Shown in pieces: positions 35,186-43,456 of a DNA stretch of 64,000 nt (positions are counted from its first letter, which is position 1; each line of letters starts with the position of its first letter). The stretch is from NCBI GenBank assembly GCA_031396205.1, contig JANNKH010000006.1:186001-250000 (forward strand), in the 5' to 3' direction. This DNA comes from CAISIP01 sp031396205 (GTDB lineage Bacteria; Pseudomonadota; Gammaproteobacteria; Burkholderiales; Burkholderiaceae_C). The translations under genes and the position numbers were made by a program. The notes under the pieces are model-generated. The model was not told the DNA's origin, did not search any database, and was given only the letters and a program-made list of their open reading frames with translations.

Positions 35186-36522
35186 GTCAACCTCATTTCC
35201 GCTGCCAGCGCATGGGCTTGCAGTCCTTCGCCGCGCGCCAGTATCGATGCCACCCGGCCCAGGGACCGTGCACCGGCAGCACTGACCTCGATCAGGCTGC
35301 TGCGCTTTTGGAAATCGTAAACCCCCAGCGGGCTGGAGAAGCGTGCGGTGGCGCCGGTGGGCAGCACATGGTTGGGACCGGCGCAGTAATCGCCCAGGCT
35401 TTCGCTGGTGTAGGCGCCCAGAAAGATGGCACCGGCATGGTGCAGCAACGGTTCCCAGCGGTGGGGGTCCAGGCTGCTCACCTCCAGATGCTCGGGAGCG
35501 ATCTGGTTGCTGATGGCACAGGCCTCCTCCATGGAACGGGTATGAACCAGCACACCGCGACCATTCAGGCTACTGGCAATGATGTCGCGACGCGCCATGG
35601 TCGGCAACAGGTGGTGAATCTGCGCCTGCACCCGATCGATGTAGCTCGCATCGGGACACAAAAGAATGCTTTGCGCCATCTCGTCATGCTCGGCCTGGCT
35701 GAACAGGTCCATGGCAACCCAGTCCGGCGGCGTGGTCCCATCAGCCAGCACCAGGATCTCGCTCGGACCGGCGATCATGTCGATGCCCACCATACCAAAC
35801 ACCCGGCGCTTGGCTGCCGCGACGTAAGCATTCCCTGGTCCGGTGATCTTGTCCACCTTGGGCACCGTCGCCGTGCCGTAAGCCATCGCCGCAACGGCCT
35901 GAGCGCCGCCGATGGTGAAAACCCGCGAAACACCAGCCACATGCGCCGCGGCCAGGACCAGTGGATTGCGCTCGCCCAGGCCGTCCAGCCGCCCCTTGGC
36001 GGCGGGCGTCGGAACCACCATCACGATCTGCGGCACACCGGCCACATGCGCCGGAATCGCGTTCATCAGCACCGACGACGGATAGGCCGCCTTGCCACCG
36101 GGCACATAGATGCCAACCCGGTCCAGCGGCGTGACTTTTTGTCCCAGCAACGTGCCCTCAGCGTCGCGATAGCTCCAGCTCTCGCCACTGGCACGCTTCT
36201 GGGCCTGGTGGTAACTGCGGATCCGGTCCGCGGCAAACAACACGGCATCGCGCTGCTCTGCCGGAATGCTGGCAAAGGCCCTGCCCAGTGCATCGGCATC
36301 GAGTTCCAACTCGGCCATCGATGCGGCACGTACGTGATCGAACCGCTCGGTGTACTCCAGCACTGCGGCATCGCCGCGATGTTGAACATCGGCCAGGATG
36401 TCCGCAACCCGCTGCTCGATGGCGGCATCGGCGGAGCTGGACCAGAAAAGCCGCTCGCGCAAGGCCGCGTCGAAGCCCGCGTCGGCCGTGGACAGGCGCA
36501 ATGGGTTCGCAACAACGGTCAT
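35182..36522 (-). CDS. hisD: Histidinol dehydrogenase
   Basis: Zinc- and NAD-dependent enzyme for the last two oxidations of histidine synthesis. The 446-residue protein contains RVGIYVPGGKAAYPSSVLM, KITGPGNAYV, AGPSEILVLAD and SQAEHDE (zinc-site region), all intact. Its start overlaps the hisG stop (ATGA), and its stop overlaps the unidentified gene (ATGA). Confidence 0.98.
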   Translation of the reverse strand: MTVVANPLRLSTADAGFDAALRERLFWSSSADAAIEQRVADILADVQHRGDAAVLEYTERFDHVRAASMAELELDADALGRAFASIPAEQRDAVLFAADRIRSYHQAQKRASGESWSYRDAEGTLLGQKVTPLDRVGIYVPGGKAAYPSSVLMNAIPAHVAGVPQIVMVVPTPAAKGRLDGLGERNPLVLAAAHVAGVSRVFTIGGAQAVAAMAYGTATVPKVDKITGPGNAYVAAAKRRVFGMVGIDMIAGPSEILVLADGTTPPDWVAMDLFSQAEHDEMAQSILLCPDASYIDRVQAQIHHLLPTMARRDIIASSLNGRGVLVHTRSMEEACAISNQIAPEHLEVSSLDPHRWEPLLHHAGAIFLGAYTSESLGDYCAGPNHVLPTGATARFSSPLGVYDFQKRSSLIEVSAAGARSLGRVASILARGEGLQAHALAAEMRLT

Positions 36523-37214
36523 TGTTGTACCTTCGCCCCCGGCCCAGCGGCGCTCGTCGGTACACCTTCCCCCGCCTGGCGCTGAACAGCCGCATCGACG
36601 GCATCGATGATGCGGCGCAACGGCGCCTGCTTGAGCTTGAGCGCAGCCTGATTGACGACCAATCGCGCGCTGATATCCATGATGTGCTCAACCTCGACCA
36701 GATGGTTGGCACGCAAGGTGCCGCCGGTCGAGACCAGGTCGACGATCGCATCGGCCAGCCCGGTGAGTGGCGCCAGTTCCATGCTGCCGTACAACTTGAC
36801 CAGATCGGCATGGACACCCTTGGCCGCGAAAAATTCGCGCGCAATGGCCATGTACTTGGTGGCGACTGTCAGGCGCGAGCCTTGCCGCACGCTGGAGACG
36901 TAGTCAAAGCCTTCACGCACGGCGACACTGATGCGACAGCGAGCGATCTGCAGGTCCAGTGGCTGGTACAGGCCATCGCTGCCGTGCTCAAGCAAGGTAT
37001 CGCGTCCCGTGATGCCCAGATCGGCCCCGCCATATTGCACATAGGTTGGCACATCGGTCGCGCGCACCACGAGAACGCGCACATCTGCACGATTGGTGTC
37101 CAGGATAAGTTTGCGCGATTTCTCGGGGTCGTCCAGCACAACGATATCGGCAGCCCTCAGCAGCGGCAAGGCCTCCTCGAGAATGCGTCCCTTGGACAGC
37201 GCCAGCGTGATCAT
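36519..37214 (-). CDS. hisG: ATP phosphoribosyltransferase, short form
   Basis: First and feedback-controlled step of histidine synthesis. The 231-residue protein starts MITLALSKGRILEEALPLL and lacks the C-terminal regulatory domain, so it is the short HisG that normally needs a HisZ partner; no hisZ is in the window. GTG 37223 three codons upstream is an alternative start. Directly upstream is a murA remnant rather than a full gene. Confidence 0.96.
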   Translation of the reverse strand: MITLALSKGRILEEALPLLRAADIVVLDDPEKSRKLILDTNRADVRVLVVRATDVPTYVQYGGADLGITGRDTLLEHGSDGLYQPLDLQIARCRISVAVREGFDYVSSVRQGSRLTVATKYMAIAREFFAAKGVHADLVKLYGSMELAPLTGLADAIVDLVSTGGTLRANHLVEVEHIMDISARLVVNQAALKLKQAPLRRIIDAVDAAVQRQAGEGVPTSAAGPGAKVQQ

Positions 37215-37226
37215 GCAAGCCACCGA

Positions 37227-37325
37227 TCAGCCAGGCACACGTTCGATCTCGGCCGCCAGACCGGTAAAAACCAGGCTCGCAGATGCTCGAACCAGGTCGT
37301 CGTCAGCGACCAATGACTTATCCAA
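37227..37325 (-). pseudogene. murA: murA remnant (start and C-terminal fragments only)
   Basis: A 32-codon frame from TTG 37325 (overlapping the bolA stop) to TGA 37227. It reads DKSLVADDDLVRASASLVF, then TGLAAEIERVPG. MurA (about 420 residues) begins MDK and has DLRASASLVLAG followed by IERVKG at its end. The frame therefore keeps the start, the RASASLV segment and the tail, and lacks more than 380 residues including all catalytic parts. Full murA occupies this place between bolA and hisG in related genomes. The reading frame is still open. A working murA must exist elsewhere, since the enzyme is essential for peptidoglycan. Identity rests on short exact matches plus position. Confidence 0.75.
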
Positions 37326-37557
37326 GTGACCTCCATTCGGCGTCGGTCATGGTTTTCATCGACAGGGCATGCACTTCGTCGGTCTGGATTTTTGCGCCCA
37401 GGGTGGCATAGACCATCTGGTGGCGCTGGATCGCCCGTTTTCCCTCGAATGCGTCGGACACGATGGTCGCGTACCAGTGGCGACCATCGCCCTCGAGCTC
37501 GCAATGGGTGCACGGCAACCCGGCAGTGATGATGGACTTGAGTTCTTCGGCTGTCAT
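37318..37557 (-). CDS. BolA/IbaG-family protein
   Basis: The 79-residue BolA-fold protein (IbaG/YrbA-like subgroup by neighbourhood) starts MTAEELKSIITAGLPCTHCE and contains the RHQMVYATLGAKI helix with the conserved HALSMKT end. The invariant BolA His is in IQRHQMVY. Such proteins partner with monothiol glutaredoxins in iron-sulfur traffic. The stop codon overlaps the start of the murA remnant. Confidence 0.9.
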   Translation of the reverse strand: MTAEELKSIITAGLPCTHCELEGDGRHWYATIVSDAFEGKRAIQRHQMVYATLGAKIQTDEVHALSMKTMTDAEWRSLG

Positions 37558-37570
37558 ATCTGGGTCTTGG

Positions 37571-38389
37571 TCAACTGCGGATCTTGTATCCGGTGCGCAG
37601 CAAGTGCAAGGCCACGGCGCTTGCCATAGCCAGGGCCAGGCCGACAATGCCCAGGCTCAACCAGGGGGACACGTCACTCTGGCCAAAGAAGCCGTACCGG
37701 AACCCGTCGATCATGTAGAAAAACGGATTGAGATGGCTCACGCCCTGCCAGAACGGCGGCAGCGACTTGATTGAATAAAAAACGCCGCTCAGAAAAGTCA
37801 TCGGCATGATGACGAAGTTCTGGAACGCCGCGAGTTGGTCAAATTTTTCCGCCCACAAACCTGCAATCAGACCCAGGGCACCCATCAAGGAGGCGCCCAG
37901 GACGGCAAACACCAGGACCCAAACCGCTGCCGCGAAGGGTGGCACGGCAAACCATAAGGTCGCCAGGAGCACGCCCGCACCCACCACGATCCCGCGCACG
38001 ACGGACGAGGCCACATAGGCAGTGAACCAATGCCAGTGCGAGAGCGGCGTCAGCAACAGGAACACCAGATTGCCCATCACCTTGCTCTGGATCATCGACG
38101 AGGAGCTGTTCGCGAAGGCATTCTGCAGCACGCTCATCATCACCAGTCCGGGCACCAGGAAGGCGGTGTAGGACACCGTCTCGTACACCTTGACACGGTC
38201 TTCCAGCACGTGCCCGAACACCAGTAGATACAAAATGGCAGTGAGCACCGGAGCGCCCACGGTCTGGAAGCCGACCTTGCAGAAGCGCAGGATTTCCTTG
38301 TAGAACAAGGTGCGCCAGCCGGTCATCGCATGCCCGTCATGCTGGCCGGTCACGGGTAATGGCAGTCGGGGCGCCAGTTCACTGGACAT
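37571..38389 (-). CDS. ABC-2 type transporter permease
   Basis: Inner-membrane permease, about 272 residues with six hydrophobic segments, of the ABC-2 exporter family. TFLSGVFYSIKSLPP and YMIDGFRYGFFG match the family C-terminal half. ATG 38389 overlaps the ATPase stop by 11 bases; a start at 38326 (MTGWRTLFYKEILRF) would also fit the family. The cargo is unknown. It pairs with the next ATPase between mlaB and bolA, as in many betaproteobacteria. Confidence 0.9.
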   Translation of the reverse strand: MSSELAPRLPLPVTGQHDGHAMTGWRTLFYKEILRFCKVGFQTVGAPVLTAILYLLVFGHVLEDRVKVYETVSYTAFLVPGLVMMSVLQNAFANSSSSMIQSKVMGNLVFLLLTPLSHWHWFTAYVASSVVRGIVVGAGVLLATLWFAVPPFAAAVWVLVFAVLGASLMGALGLIAGLWAEKFDQLAAFQNFVIMPMTFLSGVFYSIKSLPPFWQGVSHLNPFFYMIDGFRYGFFGQSDVSPWLSLGIVGLALAMASAVALHLLRTGYKIRS

Positions 38390-39317
38390 GCTCGGGCGCT
38401 CCATCGTGGTGGCGAGCCATGACTTCCACGAAAACGTCCTCGAGGTCCGCCTTGCGAATCTCCACGTCCTGTGCCTGCAGACCGGCTTCGCGCACTGCGG
38501 TCAGGTAGTTTTCGATTTCCCGCGCGTCATGGGCTGGAAACTGGACAATGCGCCCGGTGATACGCGCCTGACTGGCCAAGCCCTCGGGCAACTCGGCATC
38601 GACCTTGAACCGCAGCACGTTGCCGGAGGCTGCCTTGAGCAGAACACTGGTGCGCTCCAGCGCCACGATGCGCCCTGCCTTGAGCATCGCCACACGGCCG
38701 CACAGGGCTTCGGCCTCTTCCAGGTAATGCGTTGTCAACAAGACCGTATGGCCCTTGCGATTGAAACCGGCTATGAACTTCCACAGTGTCTGGCGCAACT
38801 CCACATCAACGCCAGCGGTCGGTTCATCGAGCACGATGACCGGCGGCTTGTGCACCAGCGCTTGCGCCACCAGCATGCGCCGCTTCATGCCACCGGACAA
38901 TTGCCGGGTATTGGCGTCGGACTTGTCGGCCAGGCCGAGGCTGGCCAACAGTTCGTCGATCCAGTCGTCGTTGTTGCGGATGCCGAAATAGCCCGACTGA
39001 AACCGCAACGCCTCGCGCACATTGAAAAACGGATCGAACACCAGTTCCTGCGGCACGATGCCCAACTTGCGCCGGGCTTGTGCGAAATCGGTCACCACGT
39101 CGCTGCCCAACACTGACACGCTGCCAGAGGTGGCGCGCACCAGACCCGCCAATATGCTGATCATGGTGGTCTTGCCTGCGCCATTGGGTCCCAGCAAGCC
39201 AAAGAACTCACCCTGCTCGATATCGAGGCTGACGCGATCGAGCGCCAAAAACGACTTATTGGAGGGGCGTGGCGACGAATAGGCCTTGGATACCGACTGG
39301 AAGGAGATTGCTGGCAT
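38379..39317 (-). CDS. ABC transporter ATP-binding protein
   Basis: A 312-residue ATPase with Walker A GPNGAGKTT (43-51), signature LSGGMKRR, Walker B VIVLDEPTAGVD and an H-loop in LLTTHYLEEAE. A C-terminal extension of about 80 residues follows the nucleotide-binding domain, common in ABC-2 (DrrA/CcmA-like) exporters. It works with the overlapping permease gene; the substrate cannot be told from sequence. Confidence 0.93.
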   Translation of the reverse strand: MPAISFQSVSKAYSSPRPSNKSFLALDRVSLDIEQGEFFGLLGPNGAGKTTMISILAGLVRATSGSVSVLGSDVVTDFAQARRKLGIVPQELVFDPFFNVREALRFQSGYFGIRNNDDWIDELLASLGLADKSDANTRQLSGGMKRRMLVAQALVHKPPVIVLDEPTAGVDVELRQTLWKFIAGFNRKGHTVLLTTHYLEEAEALCGRVAMLKAGRIVALERTSVLLKAASGNVLRFKVDAELPEGLASQARITGRIVQFPAHDAREIENYLTAVREAGLQAQDVEIRKADLEDVFVEVMARHHDGAPEHVQ

Positions 39318-39344
39318 GGGAGCCAGCGATTTTAGCCCGTCGAA

Positions 39345-39620
39345 TCAGGCGGGGGACAGCAACTCCGCAATCCCGTATACCGAGGCCAGATCATGCAGGC
39401 GCTGCGGCAACGACTCGATGGACAGTCTCTTGCCGTGGGCCTGGCTTTCGCGGCGCAGTTCCAGCATTACCGCCAACGCAGAGGAATCAAAACGCGCCAG
39501 CGCGCTCGCGTCCACGACAACGGTTGTGCCGTCCTGGGCGCGCAGGCCTTGCACCAGCATCTGCAGGCATGCACTGGCCTGATTGCGGGTGAGATCGGCA
39601 GGTAGCACCAGCACTCTCAA
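39345..39620 (-). CDS. mlaB: STAS-domain protein MlaB
   Basis: A 91-residue STAS domain with VVVDASALARFDSSALAVML, which places the conserved Asp-Ser (FDSSAL) motif at about 44-49. It binds the MlaF ATPase in the Mla phospholipid transporter. Its start overlaps the mlaC stop. Confidence 0.88.
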   Translation of the reverse strand: MRVLVLPADLTRNQASACLQMLVQGLRAQDGTTVVVDASALARFDSSALAVMLELRRESQAHGKRLSIESLPQRLHDLASVYGIAELLSPA

Positions 39621-40255
39621 CCCTTGGCGACATTGGCCTTGTTGCGCTCGCTCAGCACCTTGATCAGGCCATCGATGCCACTATTGCCGATTTCGCGCGC
39701 GAACTGGCTGCGATAGGTTTCCACCAACCATACGCCCAGCACATTGAGGTTATAGATCTTCCAGCCACTGCCTTCGCCCGGCGTTTTTTCCAACCGATAG
39801 TCCAGTTGGATCGGGTCGCCGCGGCCGCGCACTTCCGTGCGCACGACCACCTCTTTGTCCTCTGGAGCGGAGCGCAGGGGCTTGATCAAGATTGTCTGGT
39901 CGCTAACCTGTGCCAGCGCACCGGAATAAACGCGCACCAGCAGGATTTTGAACTCTGCCTGCAACCGTGCCTGTTGCTCCGGCGTGGCCTGGCGCCATGC
40001 CGGTCCGATAGCTGCGGCCGTCATGCGCTTGAAATTGACGTCGGGCATGATCTTGGCGTCCACCAGCACCGTGATCCGTGACAGGTCACCATCCTTGATC
40101 GACTTGTCAGACCGGATCTCGTCCAACACCGACGTGGACAACCGCTGGATGATGGCATCGGGTGGCTCATCCGCGCCCAATGCCGACAATTGGAATCCGA
40201 GGGCCGCCCCCGCGAGCAAGCAGGCGATCAGGTTCTGGAACATTCGGCGGTGCAT
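39617..40255 (-). CDS. mlaC: Periplasmic phospholipid-binding protein MlaC
   Basis: Shuttles phospholipid between the outer-membrane MlaA complex and the inner-membrane MlaFEDB complex. The 212-residue precursor has a signal peptide ending near LSALGA and the family core with FKRMTAAAIGPAWRQATPEQQ and DYRLEKTPGEGSGWKIYNLNV. A 138-base gap separates it from mlaA, unusually wide for this operon, and contains a CGCCC/GGGCG hairpin (40304-40318). Confidence 0.94.
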   Translation of the reverse strand: MHRRMFQNLIACLLAGAALGFQLSALGADEPPDAIIQRLSTSVLDEIRSDKSIKDGDLSRITVLVDAKIMPDVNFKRMTAAAIGPAWRQATPEQQARLQAEFKILLVRVYSGALAQVSDQTILIKPLRSAPEDKEVVVRTEVRGRGDPIQLDYRLEKTPGEGSGWKIYNLNVLGVWLVETYRSQFAREIGNSGIDGLIKVLSERNKANVAKG

Positions 40256-40393
40256 GGCTAGTCTTTCAAGGGCCTCTAGGCTCGGTCAAGCTGAAATGGA
40301 ATACGCCCGTACAGGGCGCGTACGTCGATTTTGCCGCACCACGACGGGCGGCTCGGCTGCATGGTAACCGCGTCAGCGTCCGGACTTTGTAAC

Positions 40394-41119
40394 TCAATCC
40401 GTATCCGGCGGGTTGCCGTCATAGACCGCATTGCGACGGCGCTGCAGGTACGCATCGCGGGTGAAACTGTATTTATCCAGCGCAATATCGTCTAGCGACG
40501 AACTCAGGCCCAGCAGGTTCGCGCGAACATCCAGCACATTGAGCACCCGCAACGCGTTGCGGGTCGCAACCGGATCGGCCTTGGACACGAGGTCACCCTG
40601 GAAGTCCACCGGCAATGCCGCTGCGTCGCGGATGCTCGACGGGCCAAATAATGGCAGGACCAGGTAGGGCCCCGAGCCAACGCCCCAGGAGCCCAGCGTC
40701 TGACCGAAATCCTCCGCATGCCGTTCGATCTGCATTTCAGCGGCCACGTCGAGCACGCCCAGCAGACCGAAGGTCGTATTGACCCCGACCCGAAAGAAGT
40801 TGTCCATCGCATGGCGACCTTTGCCCTGCAACACGCTGTTCACGAACGACCATGCGTCTTCCAGGTTGCCAAGAAAATTGCCGACCCCTGTACGAACCAG
40901 GCGCGGCGTAAGTTCCTTGTACACCGTCGCCGCAGGCTTGAAGAGCACCTGATCCAGCCCTTCGTTGAATGCGAAGACACCCCGGTTGAAGGACTCCAGC
41001 GGGTCCCGCCGATCGGGGTCGGGTACCGACGCGCAGCCATAGCCGGCTCCCAGCAACACTACGATAAACATAGCGCGACGCGCCCCACGCACGGCATGCG
41101 AACTCGACCTTAGGTTCAT
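40394..41119 (-). CDS. mlaA: Outer-membrane lipoprotein MlaA (VacJ)
   Basis: Removes mislocalised phospholipid from the outer leaflet of the outer membrane. The 241-residue lipoprotein precursor has a signal sequence with GYGC as probable lipobox, followed by DPLESFNRGVFAFNEGLDQ and the GPYLVLPLFGPSSIRDA motif of the VacJ family. Its start overlaps the mlaD stop (ATGA). Confidence 0.95.
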   Translation of the reverse strand: MNLRSSSHAVRGARRAMFIVVLLGAGYGCASVPDPDRRDPLESFNRGVFAFNEGLDQVLFKPAATVYKELTPRLVRTGVGNFLGNLEDAWSFVNSVLQGKGRHAMDNFFRVGVNTTFGLLGVLDVAAEMQIERHAEDFGQTLGSWGVGSGPYLVLPLFGPSSIRDAAALPVDFQGDLVSKADPVATRNALRVLNVLDVRANLLGLSSSLDDIALDKYSFTRDAYLQRRRNAVYDGNPPDTD

Positions 41120-41604
41120 TTCTTGTCCTTCCCCGCCTGCGACCCATTGCCACTGGAAGCACTGTTGTACAAGAATTGTCCAATCAGATTCTCCAGCACG
41201 ATGGCAGACTGGGTGCTTGAAATAATATCACCGGCGACCAGATTCTTTTCGTCCGCGCCCGGTTCTAGGCCCAGATACTGTTCGCCGAGCAACCCGCTGG
41301 TCAGGATCTTGAGCGAACTATCCTTCGGAAATCCAAAGCGGCTATCCATGGCCATCGTCACGCGCGCCTGGAACGTCTTGTCATCGAAACTGATCGCCTC
41401 GACCCGACCCACCAGCACACCCGCACTGCGCACAGCGGCCTTGGGCTTGAGTCCACCGACGTCCGAAAACTTGGCATCCAGCTGATAAGTGGGCTGAAAG
41501 CTCAGGCTCAGCAGGTTGGCTGACTGCAAAGCCAGGAACAGCACTGCTGCGGCGCCCAGCAATACAAACAGGCCCACCCACACATCGACTTTCGAGCGTT
41601 GCAT
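41116..41604 (-). CDS. mlaD: MCE-domain protein MlaD
   Basis: Hexameric periplasmic lipid-binding ring anchored in the inner membrane. The 162-residue protein has an N-terminal helix (about 8-30), then the MCE domain with DVGGLKPKAAVRSAGVLVGRV, and the GLLGEQYLGLEPG motif. Starts MQRSKVDVWVGLFV. It lies 83 bases after mlaE. Confidence 0.96.
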   Translation of the reverse strand: MQRSKVDVWVGLFVLLGAAAVLFLALQSANLLSLSFQPTYQLDAKFSDVGGLKPKAAVRSAGVLVGRVEAISFDDKTFQARVTMAMDSRFGFPKDSSLKILTSGLLGEQYLGLEPGADEKNLVAGDIISSTQSAIVLENLIGQFLYNSASSGNGSQAGKDKK

Positions 41605-41687
41605 TTCTTACTCCTTATTGCTGTATTCGACCGGCGAAGGCCGTGCAAGCACCGCCACCTTGGCACCCAACCGCCGCCAGACGCGCA

Positions 41688-42476
41688 TCACAAGCTGAAC
41701 ATCATGGCTGTGAGGATGAAATCCAGACCCAGCACCGCCAGCGAAGCCATCACAACGGTTCGCGTGGTGGCCTTGGACACTCCTTCGGGCGTGGCCTGCG
41801 CTTCGAACCCTTGCAGCAGCGCAATGAATGTCACGGTGAAACCGAACACGACGCTCTTGATCAGCCCATTGCCGACATCCTTCCAGACATCCACGCCGCC
41901 TTGAATCTGGCTCCAAAACGAGCCCGCATCGACGCCAATCATCAGGACCCCCACCACCCAGCCACCGATGATGCCGGTTGCGCTGAAGACCGCGGCGAGC
42001 AAGGGCATCACGATCACACCGGCCCAGAACCGCGGCGCCAGCACCCGCTGCACCGGATCGACCGCCATCATCTCCATCACGCTGATCTGTTCGCCGGCCT
42101 TCATCAGGCCGATCTCGGCGGTCAGCGATGTGCCGGCCCTACCGGCAAATAGCAGTGCCGTGACGACCGGCCCCAGTTCGCGCACCAACGTCAGTGTCAC
42201 CAATAGCCCCAGCGCCTCGGCGGAGCCATACCGTTGCAGCGTGTAGTAGCCTTGCAGCCCAAACACGAATCCCACAAACAGGCCAGATACCGCAATGATG
42301 GCCAGCGAATAGTTGCCCAGGAAGTGGATCTGGTCACGGATCAGGCCGAAACGCCGGAATGCAGGGCCAGCCAGCATCAACAGGCGCACGAACAAGCGTG
42401 CACCCAGGCCAAGATTGGCCAATTGCGAGCGCGCCGCGAAGCCGACATCGGACGGCCGATACCAGCTCAAGACCAC
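41688..42476 (-). CDS. mlaE: Mla transporter permease MlaE
   Basis: Inner-membrane permease of the Mla lipid transporter. The 262-residue protein has the family core LVRELGPVVTALLFAGRAGTS (split by membrane helices) and MKAGEQISVMEMMAVDP. The GTG start overlaps the mlaF end by ten bases. The N-terminal 20 residues before LANLG are variable. Confidence 0.95.
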   Translation of the reverse strand: MVLSWYRPSDVGFAARSQLANLGLGARLFVRLLMLAGPAFRRFGLIRDQIHFLGNYSLAIIAVSGLFVGFVFGLQGYYTLQRYGSAEALGLLVTLTLVRELGPVVTALLFAGRAGTSLTAEIGLMKAGEQISVMEMMAVDPVQRVLAPRFWAGVIVMPLLAAVFSATGIIGGWVVGVLMIGVDAGSFWSQIQGGVDVWKDVGNGLIKSVVFGFTVTFIALLQGFEAQATPEGVSKATTRTVVMASLAVLGLDFILTAMMFSL

Positions 42477-43324
42477 TCTCCGGTTGCCGGCGCCAACGGA
42501 GACAGCGCGGCACCGAAATCCTGTTCTACCGAAGGTCCGGGATAGTGGAACTGCACCGGGCCGTCCGGTCGCGCATGCACATATTGCGACACCAGCGGAT
42601 CGGCGCTTTCCCGCACCTGCTCCGGTCGGCCCTGGGCTGCGACCTTGCCGTTGGCCAGGATGATCACATGGTCGGCGATGGCGAAGGTCTCCTCCAGCTC
42701 ATGCGACACGAAGATGCTGGTCAAGCCCATCGAGTCGTTCAGCTGGCGGATCAGGCGTGCAGCGGTGCCCACGGATATCGGGTCGAGGCCCGAAAACGGC
42801 TCGTCGTACATCACCAGCTCCGGATCCAGCGCAATGGCCCGCGCAAGCGCGACCCGCCGGGCCATTCCGCCAGAAATCTCGCTGGGCATCAGGTGGCGCG
42901 CTCCGCGCAGCCCCACCGCATTGAGTTTCATCAGCACAATGTCGCGCACCATGCCCTCGGTCAAAGTGGTGTGCTCACGTAACGGAAATGCCACGTTCTC
43001 GAACACGCTGAGATCGGCAAACAGGGCGCCGAACTGAAAAAGCATGCCCATGCGCCTGCGCGCCGCGTATAGCTGCTCCTGATTCAACACTCCGACATCC
43101 TCGAAGCGACCAGCACCGTACAGGCGCAGTTCCCCTTTTTGGGCCCGGTTCTGTCCGCCAATCAGCCGCAGGATCGTGGTCTTGCCGCCGCCAGATACGC
43201 CCATCAATGCAGTGACCTTGCCACGCGGCACCGACAACGACATACCGTCCAGAACAACGCGCTCACCGTACCCGAACGTGATGTCACGCAATTCAACGAG
43301 AGGATCGGGGAAGGATGAATCCAT
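42467..43324 (-). CDS. mlaF: Mla transporter ATPase MlaF
   Basis: Cytoplasmic ATPase of the Mla complex. The 285-residue protein has Walker A GVSGGGKT (42-49), signature EISGGMARR, and Walker B LVMYDEPFSGLDP. The C-terminal extension past about residue 250 (ARPDGPVQFHYPG) is the MlaF tail. First gene of mlaFEDACB; the 132 bases up to the gltD stop hold a GGGGCG/CGCCCC hairpin without a T run. Confidence 0.95.
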   Translation of the reverse strand: MDSSFPDPLVELRDITFGYGERVVLDGMSLSVPRGKVTALMGVSGGGKTTILRLIGGQNRAQKGELRLYGAGRFEDVGVLNQEQLYAARRRMGMLFQFGALFADLSVFENVAFPLREHTTLTEGMVRDIVLMKLNAVGLRGARHLMPSEISGGMARRVALARAIALDPELVMYDEPFSGLDPISVGTAARLIRQLNDSMGLTSIFVSHELEETFAIADHVIILANGKVAAQGRPEQVRESADPLVSQYVHARPDGPVQFHYPGPSVEQDFGAALSPLAPATGEWS

Positions 43325-43456
43325 GAAACAAGCAGGGCACCGGGGAGCGTCCGGCTTTCAAATGATACGGGATTTCCCGTGCGCTACGTTGCCAATCCAC
43401 AATGCCTGCAGGCAACCCGGCGACGGGGCGCCCGCATTCGGTCGCCCCAATTGTTG

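Noticed and set aside
43425..43448. GGGGCG/CGCCCC hairpin after gltD as a terminator
   Set aside because: Only six pairs with a 12-base loop and no T run on either strand.
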